Both the position numbers and the translations under genes were made by a program. Below are positions 9,698 to 17,501 of a DNA stretch of 30,745 nt, one piece after another. The notes beneath the pieces were generated by a model. That model ran no database searches, had not been told where the DNA came from, and saw only the letters and a program-made list of their open reading frames with translations. Where the stretch lies: assembly GCA_039812685.1 (NCBI GenBank), contig JBDIBB010000044.1, forward strand, positions 1 through 30,745. Direction: 5' to 3'. Numbering within the stretch: the first letter of the stretch is position 1; each line of letters begins with the position of its first letter. The stretch comes from JBDIBB01 sp039812685 (lineage in GTDB: Bacteria > Acidobacteriota > Vicinamibacteria > Vicinamibacterales > JAFNAJ01).

Positions 9698-11155
9698 CTA
9701 CGCCCCTCTCGCAGGGTCAAGAAACGGGACCTCGGACGCGGCAGCCGGTGCAAACGGAAGCTCGGCGCGATCGGCAACGAGGGCCACGGGGCGCGAGACC
9801 GGCCCCAGATCGCGCGCGGGGTCATCGGCCGAAGGCCACAGCGATTCGGTGAGCGACAGGTAGCTGCGAATGGTGTGGTAGCTGATGTTCAGAACGCGAC
9901 CGGCCTCGCGGCGGCTGCCGAGGCGCTCCACCATGAGGCGCACGTACTGCGCCGCGAAGGCGCGCAGCGTCACCCCCTCGCGCAGCGCGGGCACCATGAC
10001 GTCGCCGTACGCCCCGGAAATCCGTGCGGGCAGATCGGCTACCGTAATCCGTCCGCCCTCGCACAACGCCAGCGCGCGTTCGATCACCCGCTCCAGTTCC
10101 CTCACGTTGCCGGGCCAGCGGTAGCCGTGCATCGCCATCAGCGCCTCGTCGGTCAGCACGACGCTGCCCAGCACGCCATGGCGCGCGAGCACGTGCGCCA
10201 CCAGGTGCGGCAGATCGTCGAGCCGGTCCCGCAGCGGGGGCACCTCGATCTCCACGCCGTTCAGCCGGTAGTACAGATCTCCGCGAAACCGGCCTTCGGC
10301 GGTGAGTTGCGGGAGATCGCGATTGGTTGCCGCCACGACGCGCACGTCCACCGGCACACTGGCGTGACCGCCGACGCGCTCGACCGTGAGGTCCTGCAGC
10401 ACGCGCAGCAGCTTGGCCTGCGCCGGCATCGCGAGGTCGCCAATCTCGTCGAGGAACAGCGTGCCACCGTCGGCCTGCTCGAACTTCCCGCGACGACCGC
10501 GCACGCCGGTGGCGGTCCGGTCCTCGATGCCGAACAGTTCGGCTTCGAGCAGCGTATCGACGATGGCCGCGCAGTTCACGGCCACGAACGGCCCGCGCGC
10601 GCGCCGGCTGTGCTCGTGAACGAGACGCGCGACGAGTTCCTTGCCGACGCCGCTCTCACCCAGGACGAGCACCGGGAACGGCGTGCGACCCACCTGGGCA
10701 ATCCGCGCCCGGACGGCGGCCATCGGGGCGCTGCGGCCCACGAGCACGGGCGGCTCGCGCGCGAGCCTGGGCCTGCCGGACGCACCGCGCAGGCGTTCGA
10801 TCTCGAGGACCAGACTCGCCAGATCCGCCAGCGCCTGCACGTGCCCGCTCTCGCGGGCCTCGGGCGCGAGCCGGCGCCCCTCGCACAGGAGCACGCCCGA
10901 CCCGCCAGGGACGGGATGACGCCAGCCTCCTCCACCACCGGCCATGGAATCTGCCATCCCTCTCGACGGGGCTTCGCCCACGCGACAGGTGCTGAACCCG
11001 TATACCCGCGCGGCTGCCTCCTGCAGAGCCTCGCGCAGGTCGATGCGACCGGCGGCCTGCATGCGCTGCACGAGTTCGCGGAGCACCGACGCGATGCCCG
11101 GCTCGGGGTGAGCACGGACCCCCTCCCCACCGATCGCCACATGTGGTCGTTCCAT
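9698..11155 (-). CDS. AAA+ sigma-54-activator-like regulator lacking the GAFTGA motif
   Basis: From the ATG at 11155 the protein has 485 residues. Residues 1-130 form an unrecognised, possibly GAF-like sensor region. The AAA+ domain (about 135-370) has Walker A GESGVGKE (166-173), Walker B GTLFLDEIGD (231-240), and RVVAATNRDL, FRGDLYYRLNGVEIEVPPLR and RWPGNVRELERVIERAL. A Fis-type helix-turn-helix, SRREAGRVLNISYHTIRSYL, lies near the end, followed by about 50 residues of tail. The loop that contacts sigma-54, normally GAFTGA after ELFGHE, reads RTATGV after ELFGIED and is one residue shorter. The usual Phe and first Gly are missing, so canonical sigma-54 activation is doubtful. The start is supported by AAGGGA six bases upstream and by a sigma-54-type promoter at 11198-11212. 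It may be co-transcribed with gcvTHP; its target is unknown. Confidence 0.88.
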   Translation of the reverse strand: MERPHVAIGGEGVRAHPEPGIASVLRELVQRMQAAGRIDLREALQEAAARVYGFSTCRVGEAPSRGMADSMAGGGGGWRHPVPGGSGVLLCEGRRLAPEARESGHVQALADLASLVLEIERLRGASGRPRLAREPPVLVGRSAPMAAVRARIAQVGRTPFPVLVLGESGVGKELVARLVHEHSRRARGPFVAVNCAAIVDTLLEAELFGIEDRTATGVRGRRGKFEQADGGTLFLDEIGDLAMPAQAKLLRVLQDLTVERVGGHASVPVDVRVVAATNRDLPQLTAEGRFRGDLYYRLNGVEIEVPPLRDRLDDLPHLVAHVLARHGVLGSVVLTDEALMAMHGYRWPGNVRELERVIERALALCEGGRITVADLPARISGAYGDVMVPALREGVTLRAFAAQYVRLMVERLGSRREAGRVLNISYHTIRSYLSLTESLWPSADDPARDLGPVSRPVALVADRAELPFAPAAASEVPFLDPARGA

Positions 11156-11197
11156 CTGTGATCCCTTCGCTGATCTGGACCGTTGCCCATAGGATCG

Positions 11198-11212
11198 GCA
11201 AGCGGGATGCCA
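11198..11212 (-). promoter_or_regulatory. Sigma-54-type (-24/-12) promoter upstream of the AAA+ regulator
   Basis: On the minus strand the sequence reads TGGCAT, five bases (CCCGC), then TTGC, against the sigma-54 consensus TGGCAC-N5-TTGC. Spacing between the -24 GG and -12 GC is exact and only one of the ten core bases differs. It points at the regulator gene and predicts a start about 30 bases before the ATG, leaving room for the AAGGGA ribosome binding site. Confidence 0.6.
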
Positions 11213-11327
11213 GCGCGGCCCCGCCGCGGCGCGCAGCACAACCTCACGAATTCCGCCTGAAATTCACCGACCTTCCGGCGTCAGCCCGGCGCGACACGCC
11301 CCTCCTCCGCGTGGCCTGGGTAGAGAG

Positions 11328-11657
11328 CTACCCGTTGCGAGTAGCCAGTTCCCATACGCGTCCGCTGGGTTCCGTGAATTCCAGCCCCATCGCGTACTCC
11401 ACACCGGCCTCGCCGCGCAGCGCCGCCACCCGCGACCGGACGATGCGCGCGGCAAGCCGGAGGTGATCGTCGCCGGTAGTCCAGTGGAGAGCGACGGCCC
11501 GGCCCGGCAACCCGCGGTGCAGGCCCCGGAGGGCCACGCCGTGTCGCGAGACGTTCATCACGAGAACGGGCCCCGCGCCGACCAGCCGGCCGGCGCCCAG
11601 GATTCCGCGCGTCACGTCACACCGCTCCGATCGCCGCCGCTCGCGACCGCCGATCAC
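11328..11657 (-). CDS. PilZ-like domain protein
   Basis: The product is a 109-residue, single-domain protein. It has the two features of c-di-GMP-binding PilZ domains: an N-terminal Arg cluster with RxxxR (residues 8-12, in RRRSERCDV) and NxSxxG (residues 35-40, NVSRHG), then a beta-rich stretch ending AGVEYAMGLEFTEP. I place the start at the GTG at 11657 because it overlaps the TGA of the prepilin gene as GTGA, the same junction seen at comEA/prepilin; a GTG at 11669 is the alternative. PilZ proteins translate c-di-GMP levels into motility, pilus or polysaccharide output; coupling to a prepilin gene suggests a pilus or secretion role, which is inference. Confidence 0.7.
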   Translation of the reverse strand: MIGGRERRRSERCDVTRGILGAGRLVGAGPVLVMNVSRHGVALRGLHRGLPGRAVALHWTTGDDHLRLAARIVRSRVAALRGEAGVEYAMGLEFTEPSGRVWELATRNG

Positions 11658-12331
11658 GGTGGGACCCACGCCGCCTGGCCTGAATCGAAGCGCAGGATTC
11701 GTGTTCGCCCGGTCGCGCCGAGCACCCTGACGGCATAGGTGACGCCGGCGGCTCCCGTGAGGTAGGCCGTCCCGCTCGTGGCGGTTCCGGCCGGCGTGAA
11801 CACGGCGAGGCCCGCCTCACCGAACTGCACTCCCGTCGCAGGCCTGTCGTCGTCGATGCCGGGGCACTGGCAGCCGACCGCGAAGCTCACGCCGGCGAAG
11901 TCGTCGCCCGGCCGTCGGATCGCGCGCAGGACGGGGTCGATCCCGCGTTCGATTTCGGCCCGGCGCACGCCGTTCCCGTTGCCATCGGCCACCACTCGAT
12001 AGCCGACGCCGGCGGGGCCTTCGAGGAATTGCACCGCGATGGAGCGTCCCTGTCCCACCGCGTCGAGGCGTGCGGCGCGCAGCGCGAGGGCCAGGTGGCG
12101 TGCCGCGCCTTCCACCAAGCGCCGCTGTCGCGCACCGCGCGTGTCGACCAGCGCGATCGCGGCCAGGGTCGTCGCCAACGCGAGGCACAGGAGGAGTTCG
12201 ATCATCGAGTAGCCCCCCGCACGCCGGCGTCCGGGCGGCACGTCAGGGGCCCCGGCCCACACGCAGGCGCGGGCGAACCGGGGCACGATGCGGCCGGCGT
12301 TGCGGGACAGGAACGCCAGGCCTCCGGTCAC
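11654..12331 (-). CDS. Prepilin-like protein (GspH/FimT type minor pseudopilin)
   Basis: The protein carries a type IV prepilin signature: a basic leader ending RRRAGG, predicted cleavage before Tyr, then YSMIELLLCLALATTLAAIALV, with Glu at mature position 5 and a hydrophobic helix of about 20 residues. The rest (about 165 residues) resembles GspH/FimT minor pilins, with HLALALRAARLDAVGQGRSI, an Asp/Gly/Asn stretch and a Cys pair (GCQCPG). The start is uncertain. GTG 12331 overlaps the comEA stop as GTGA and the stretch has coding-like codon use, but gives a 40-residue leader. GTG 12241 gives a more typical 10-residue leader. Neither has a good Shine-Dalgarno. It would be processed by prepilin peptidase and assembled in a type IV pilus or type II secretion pseudopilus; no other pilus gene is in the window. 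Confidence 0.8.
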   Translation of the reverse strand: MTGGLAFLSRNAGRIVPRFARACVWAGAPDVPPGRRRAGGYSMIELLLCLALATTLAAIALVDTRGARQRRLVEGAARHLALALRAARLDAVGQGRSIAVQFLEGPAGVGYRVVADGNGNGVRRAEIERGIDPVLRAIRRPGDDFAGVSFAVGCQCPGIDDDRPATGVQFGEAGLAVFTPAGTATSGTAYLTGAAGVTYAVRVLGATGRTRILRFDSGQAAWVPP

Positions 12332-12651
12332 GGCTGCACGCCGGCGGCCTTCTCGGGCTTCGGCGCGCCCACCGACAGGTGCGGCTTGAGCTTGAGGAAG
12401 CTCTTCTCCCCGATTCCCTTCACGTTCATGAGTTCCTCGACCTTGCGGAACGGTCCGTTCTTCTGCCGGTACTCGACGATCCGCTGCGCGACCTTCGGGC
12501 CGATCCCCGGCAGTTCGTCCAGTTGGGCGGCGCTGGCGCTGTTGATGTTCACCGTGGCCGCCGGCTTGTCGGCCGGCGGCTCCTGGGCCGCCAGGTTCGT
12601 GCCGAACAGCATCGAAGCGGCCAACGCCATCGCCATCAGTGTCCGTGTCAT
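12328..12651 (-). CDS. Secreted ComEA-like helix-hairpin-helix protein
   Basis: The product is 107 residues with a signal peptide (MTRTLMAMALAASMLFGTNL, probable cleavage after NLAA at residue 22), then a short linker and a ComEA-type HhH domain: VNINSASAAQLDELPGIGP, KVAQRIVEYRQKNGPF and VEELMNVKGIGEKSFLKL (about residues 34-90). The start has an excellent Shine-Dalgarno, AGGAGG at 12659-12664, seven bases upstream. ComEA binds incoming DNA in the periplasm during natural transformation; many small secreted HhH proteins of this size share the fold without proven competence roles. It leads a coupled trio with a prepilin and a PilZ protein, which fits DNA uptake through a pilus, but that is inference. 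Confidence 0.88.
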   Translation of the reverse strand: MTRTLMAMALAASMLFGTNLAAQEPPADKPAATVNINSASAAQLDELPGIGPKVAQRIVEYRQKNGPFRKVEELMNVKGIGEKSFLKLKPHLSVGAPKPEKAAGVQP

Positions 12652-12689
12652 CGTCCTTCCTCCTGATCCGAGCCCGCGTGGTGGCTGGT

Positions 12690-12758
12690 GGTCCCCGGGG
12701 CGCCGGATGGCGTGAGGTCGGGCGTCGGATCCGATTGTTGGTTTCGGAACCGGGGACC
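12690..12758. other. Long inverted repeat in the comEA upstream region
   Basis: GGTCCCCGG and CCGGGGACC form a 9-bp perfect inverted repeat with a loop of about 50 bases containing the palindrome TCGGATCCGA. It lies in the 5' leader side of comEA. I could not match it to a known riboswitch class; the c-di-GMP riboswitch core is absent. Confidence 0.3.
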
Positions 12759-12787
12759 GCCTCACCAGGAGCAAGGGCCTGGCCGGT

Positions 12788-12807
12788 CTGGCGCGTGGGA
12801 GCGCCAG
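12788..12807. other. Compact hairpin in the comEA-epimerase intergenic region
   Basis: CTGGCGC pairs perfectly with GCGCCAG around a 6-base loop. There is no T run on either side. The region from 12665 to 13063 holds no convincing conserved gene; besides this hairpin I see the inverted repeat at 12690-12758 and a possible 39-codon ORF at 12854-12973. Confidence 0.3.
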
Positions 12808-12853
12808 GCGACACAAGTTGTTTCAGATGAACGACTTGAGAGGAGGCCACCCG

Positions 12854-12973
12854 ATGGAGGGCGCCTGGTGGGGCCGCCGGGAACCGCGGCCGACGTCAAC
12901 GCGAGTCACCCACGACGTGCCGATTCGCCCAGAAACCCGGCCATTCCGGAGGCAACTGTGGTTGGCGCCGTGA
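12854..12973 (+). CDS. Possible small ORF (39 residues), function unknown
   Basis: A perfect AGGAGG Shine-Dalgarno at 12841-12846 lies seven bases before an ATG, opening a 39-codon frame rich in Arg, Pro and Trp (begins MEGAWWGRREPRP, ends RQLWLAP). It is the only plus-strand start in this sparse region with such a ribosome site. Codon third positions are moderately G/C-rich, not decisive. No signal peptide, membrane segment or known family is visible. It could be chance in GC-rich DNA. Confidence 0.22.
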   Translation: MEGAWWGRREPRPTSTRVTHDVPIRPETRPFRRQLWLAP

Positions 12974-13063
12974 CGCCGGCGGTTGCGCGCGGCGGGCCGG
13001 TTGACGCGCGGTCGTGCCGTCGGCGGATCCTTCGAGCCAGCCGGCGCGAGAACGGCGGCCCGC

Positions 13064-14002
13064 TCAGGCCCGTTGACCGCTCCTGAACCAGTCGACGGTG
13101 GCCTGCAACCCCGCCTCGAACGACACACGCGGCTCGTAGTCGAGCAGCGTCCTGGCCCTCGTGATGTCGGCCTGCGAATCGCGCACGTCGCCGGCGCGCG
13201 GTTCGGCATGGACGGGCTGGACCGCGCAGCCGACGATCGAGGCGAGCGCGGCGAACAACTGGTTGAGCGAGACGCGGACGCCGGCCGCCACGTTGATCAC
13301 CTGACCGGAGACGCCCGGCGCCTCGCACGCCTTCAGCACGCCGTCGACGACGTTGGCCACGTACGTGAAGTCGCGCGTCTGCTCGCCGTCGCCGTAGATC
13401 GTCGGGGCACGCCCTTCGACCAGCGCGCGCGTGAACAGCGAAATCACACCGGAGTACGGCGAGGACGGGTCCTGTCGCGGGCCGAACACGTTGAAGTAGC
13501 GGATGCTCACCGTCTCGAGACCGTACAGCGCGGTGAACATCTGCATGTACCACTCGCCCACCAGCTTCTGCAGGGCATACGGCGACAGCGGCGCGGTGGG
13601 CATGCCCTCGTGTTTCGGCAGCGTGGGGGCATCGCCATACGCCGAGGAGGACGCCGCGTAGACCACGCGCGTCACACCGGCGTCGCGGGCGGCGACGAGC
13701 ACGTTGAGCGTGGCGTCCACGTTGGCGCGATTGGTGGTGATCGGGTCGACCACCGAGCGCGGCACCGACGGAATGGCGGCCTGGTGCAGGACGATGTCGA
13801 TGCCCTCGACCGCGCGCCGCGCGACATCGAGATCAGCGAGGTCGCCCTCGATGAACTCCACCCCGTCGAGGTGCGCGAGGTTCTCGCGATGGCCGGTGAT
13901 CAGGCTGTCGACCACGCGCACGCTGGCGTTGCGGTGGCGGAGGGCCTCGGTGAGGTGGGAGCCGATGAAGCCCGCCCCCCCGGTGACCAGGTATCGTGTC
14001 AT
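13064..14002 (-). CDS. NAD-dependent sugar-nucleotide epimerase (extended SDR, UDP-hexose 4-epimerase type)
   Basis: The 312-residue product is an extended short-chain dehydrogenase. The Rossmann motif GGAGFIGSHL lies at the N-terminus. The catalytic Ser sits in YAASSSAYGD, and the Tyr-Lys pair in SPYALQK (YxxxK). RYFNVFGPRQDP and TIYGDGEQTRDFTYVANVV follow, as in UDP-glucose or UDP-N-acetylglucosamine 4-epimerases (GalE/WbpP-like). HQAAIPSVPRSVVDP is typical of the GlcNAc-capable subgroup, but substrate cannot be settled by eye. It would supply precursors for surface polysaccharide. A weak GAGGG lies 11 bases before the ATG. The start codon is only 27 bases from the mature 3' end of rnpB on the same strand, with no terminator between, so it may be transcribed from the rnpB promoter. 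Confidence 0.93.
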   Translation of the reverse strand: MTRYLVTGGAGFIGSHLTEALRHRNASVRVVDSLITGHRENLAHLDGVEFIEGDLADLDVARRAVEGIDIVLHQAAIPSVPRSVVDPITTNRANVDATLNVLVAARDAGVTRVVYAASSSAYGDAPTLPKHEGMPTAPLSPYALQKLVGEWYMQMFTALYGLETVSIRYFNVFGPRQDPSSPYSGVISLFTRALVEGRAPTIYGDGEQTRDFTYVANVVDGVLKACEAPGVSGQVINVAAGVRVSLNQLFAALASIVGCAVQPVHAEPRAGDVRDSQADITRARTLLDYEPRVSFEAGLQATVDWFRSGQRA

Positions 14003-14029
14003 CGCGCGTCGAACCCTCGTGAAGGAAGT

Positions 14030-14530
14030 GCCGCAGTGCGCCGGTAAGCCGAATTCTGTCCCCTCGGGCCTCGCCCGCTGCCGCCCCGCCGGCGGCCGGT
14101 GAGGCTCGCCGGCGATGCGGCCGGCACGTGCCCGGGGTGGCGATCATTCCTCTGGGACCGGCATCTCTGCCGGCCTCGAGCGACCTACCCGGAGGCATCG
14201 GATGGGCCACCCGATCGACCGCACCGCGAGTCGTCGCGGCAGCGGCCGGCGCCTCCCTATTTGGTCTTGCTCCGTGTGGGGTTTGGCCTGCCATCCCCGT
14301 TACCGGAGACGCGGTGCGCTCTTACCGCACCTTTTCACCCTTGCTCCTGGACGCATCCGGCCGAAGCCGGTCGCGCCGGGAGCGGTATGTTTTCTGTGCC
14401 ACTTTCCGTCGGGTCGCCCCGCCCGGGTGTTACCCGGCACACTGCCCTGCGGAGTTCGGACTTTCCTCCCCGCGGCGGCCACGCCCGAAGGCGCGCCTGC
14501 CGCGCAGCGATCGCCCTGGCGCGCTGCGGC
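14030..14530 (-). ncRNA. rnpB: RNase P RNA, bacterial type A, with expanded helices
   Basis: Conserved RNase P core sequences occur in order on the minus strand: GAGGAAAGTCC (14458-14468), GGTAAGAGCGCACCGC (14311-14326), CAAATAGG (14256-14263) and ACAGAATTCGG followed by CTTA (14049-14059). The ends form helix P1: GCCGCAGCGCGCC at 14518-14530 pairs with GGCGCACTGCGGC at 14030-14042 with one mismatch, which fixes the boundaries to within a few bases. It is about 500 nt, long against about 375-400 for typical type A RNAs. The extra length is mainly a GC-rich insertion of about 80 nt (roughly 14061-14139) just before ACAGAATTCGG, where P19 lies in other bacteria, plus a longer P16/P17 arm. It is the catalytic RNA that matures tRNA 5' ends. 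Confidence 0.93.
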
Positions 14531-14536
14531 GAGGAC

Positions 14537-14542
14537 AGTGTA
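14537..14542 (-). promoter_or_regulatory. -10 box of rnpB
   Basis: TACACT on the minus strand lies seven bases before the first base of helix P1, exactly where a sigma-70 -10 box should be. The -35 region at 17-base spacing (GTGCCG) is poor. It lies in the short gap between the response regulator stop and rnpB. Confidence 0.5.
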
Positions 14543-14592
14543 CCGCAAAAGCGGCGGCCGGCACGGTGCGGCAGGGCCCGCAGAGGTGGCCC

Positions 14593-15968
<1,376 letters not shown>

Positions 15969-15972
<4 letters not shown>

Positions 15973-17468
15973 TCCAGCAGGGCCTCCACGCGCACGGCGC
16001 GCAGCGCGCGCTGGCCCAGATCAGGCACATAGCAGTAGATCGCCACGACACGCCCGGGCGGCAACCCCCGGGTGATCCGCTGGTAGTCGGCCAGCGATCG
16101 GACGGGCTGCCGGTTGATCTCGAGGACGATGTCGCCGCGTTCCATCCCCGCATCGTAGGCGTTCGACAGCGGGTCGACGGCGGTCACCAGCACGCCGCTC
16201 ATGTTCTCGGGCAGCTGCAGCCGCCGGTGGGCGCTCCGGTCGAGTTCGCGGACGCCCACGCCCAGCCCTCCCACGGGTCCGCGCGCCGGCTGCGTGCGGC
16301 CCCTGCCCGGCACCACGCTGCCCGGATCGCCGCCATCGAAGCCGGGCCGCTCGGTCAGGCGCACGCTCACCTGCTGCTCGTGCCCGTCACGGACCAGCCG
16401 CAACCGCACCACGACGCCTGGCGCCCGGCTGGCGATGCGCCGCACCAGGTCGTCGTTGGACTGCACGGGGTCGTCGTCGACCGAGAGGATGACGTCGTAG
16501 GTCCGCAGCCCCGCACGGGCGCCGGGCGATCCCGCCGTCACATCCTGCACGAGCGCGCCGGCGAGATCTCCGAGCCCGAGCGATTCCGCGAGATCGGGAT
16601 CGAGGTCGCGCAGCGTGACGCCAAGGTACCCGCGACTGACGCGTCCGATCGCCTTGAGCTGCGGCAGGATCGCCACGGCCTGGTTGATGGGGACCGCGAA
16701 GCCGATGTTGCTCGCCTTCCAGCTCATCGCGGCGTTGATGCCGATGACCTCGCCCCGCGCGTTGATCAGCGGGCCACCGCTGTTGCCGTAGTTGATGGCC
16801 GCATCGGTCTGGATGTAGTCGTCGAGGCTCGCATCGTAGAGCTTGCGACCGAGATAGCTGACGACGCCCACCGTCACCGTGTGCTCGTAGGCCAGCGGAT
16901 TGCCGATGGCGCACACCCACTCGCCCACGCGCAGCATCCCCGAATCGCCGAGCCTCGCCGCGGGCAGCAGCCCGGCCGGATCCACCTTGATGAGTGCGAT
17001 GTCGGTGGCCGGATCGGTGCCGACCACGTGCGCGCGGAGGCTCCGGCCGTCGGCGAGCTTCACCGTGATGCGATCGGCGCCCTCGATGACGTGGTGATTG
17101 GTGAGGATGTGGCCGTCGGCCTCGATGATGACGCCGCTGCCACTGCCCGAGTCGGGCGTCTCCGGATCGCCGGGCCGCCGGCCGTCGCCATCCGTCGTCC
17201 CGTCGTCCTCCGGGCCACCGGGGCCCGAGACGCGAGCACGCCGGCGCGAGGTCGCATCCACGTTCACCACCGCCGGGTTCACCAGCGCGGCGACGTCGGC
17301 GAAGTTCACGGGGCCGATCGATGGGACGAAGGCGGCCGGCGCGCGCACCAGGGCCGTGTTGACCGGCACCACGGGGGCCTCCACCGCACGATGGGCGACG
17401 GTGAGGCCGAGCAGGAACGCGACGGACGCGGCGAGAGCGACCGCGAGGACGGCGAATCGTTGGCTCAT
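15969..17468 (-). CDS. htrA: HtrA/DegP-family periplasmic serine protease with two PDZ domains
   Basis: The 499-residue protein starts with an N-terminal hydrophobic segment (about residues 5-25) that is a signal peptide or membrane anchor. A Gly/Asp/Pro-rich linker (80-110) precedes the trypsin-like domain with the triad His126 (ILTNHHV), Asp156 (ATDIALIK) and Ser230 (YGNSGGPL). PDZ1 is around 285-365 (GYLGVTLRDLDPDLAESLGL); PDZ2 around 400-490 (SGVLVTAVDPLSNAYDAG). HtrA proteases degrade or refold misfolded envelope proteins. No Shine-Dalgarno is evident. It is upstream of, and coupled by ATGA to, the NtrX-like regulator. The spacing to ligA (33 bases) would allow co-transcription with it. 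Confidence 0.95.
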
Positions 17469-17501
17469 GCAGACTGCCGGACGGCAGATCGAGTTCCTCG
17501 A

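Noticed and set aside
8108..11161. A plus-strand open frame of 1017 codons opposite gcvH, gcvT and the AAA+ regulator
   Set aside because: It is antisense to three well-recognised genes, is rich in His/Arg/Gln/Asp as mirror frames of GC-rich genes are, and shows no domain of its own. The same holds for other long antisense frames, such as those opposite guaB, gcvP, ligA, metG and the DASS gene.
12652..12840. c-di-GMP riboswitch in front of the comEA-prepilin-PilZ genes
   Set aside because: The functional context made it worth looking, but the conserved GEMM core sequences are absent on either strand.
12688..13086. 132-codon plus-strand frame in the comEA-epimerase gap
   Set aside because: No ribosome site, no domain, and a composition typical of random GC-rich reading frames; the shorter frame at 12854 has better start evidence.
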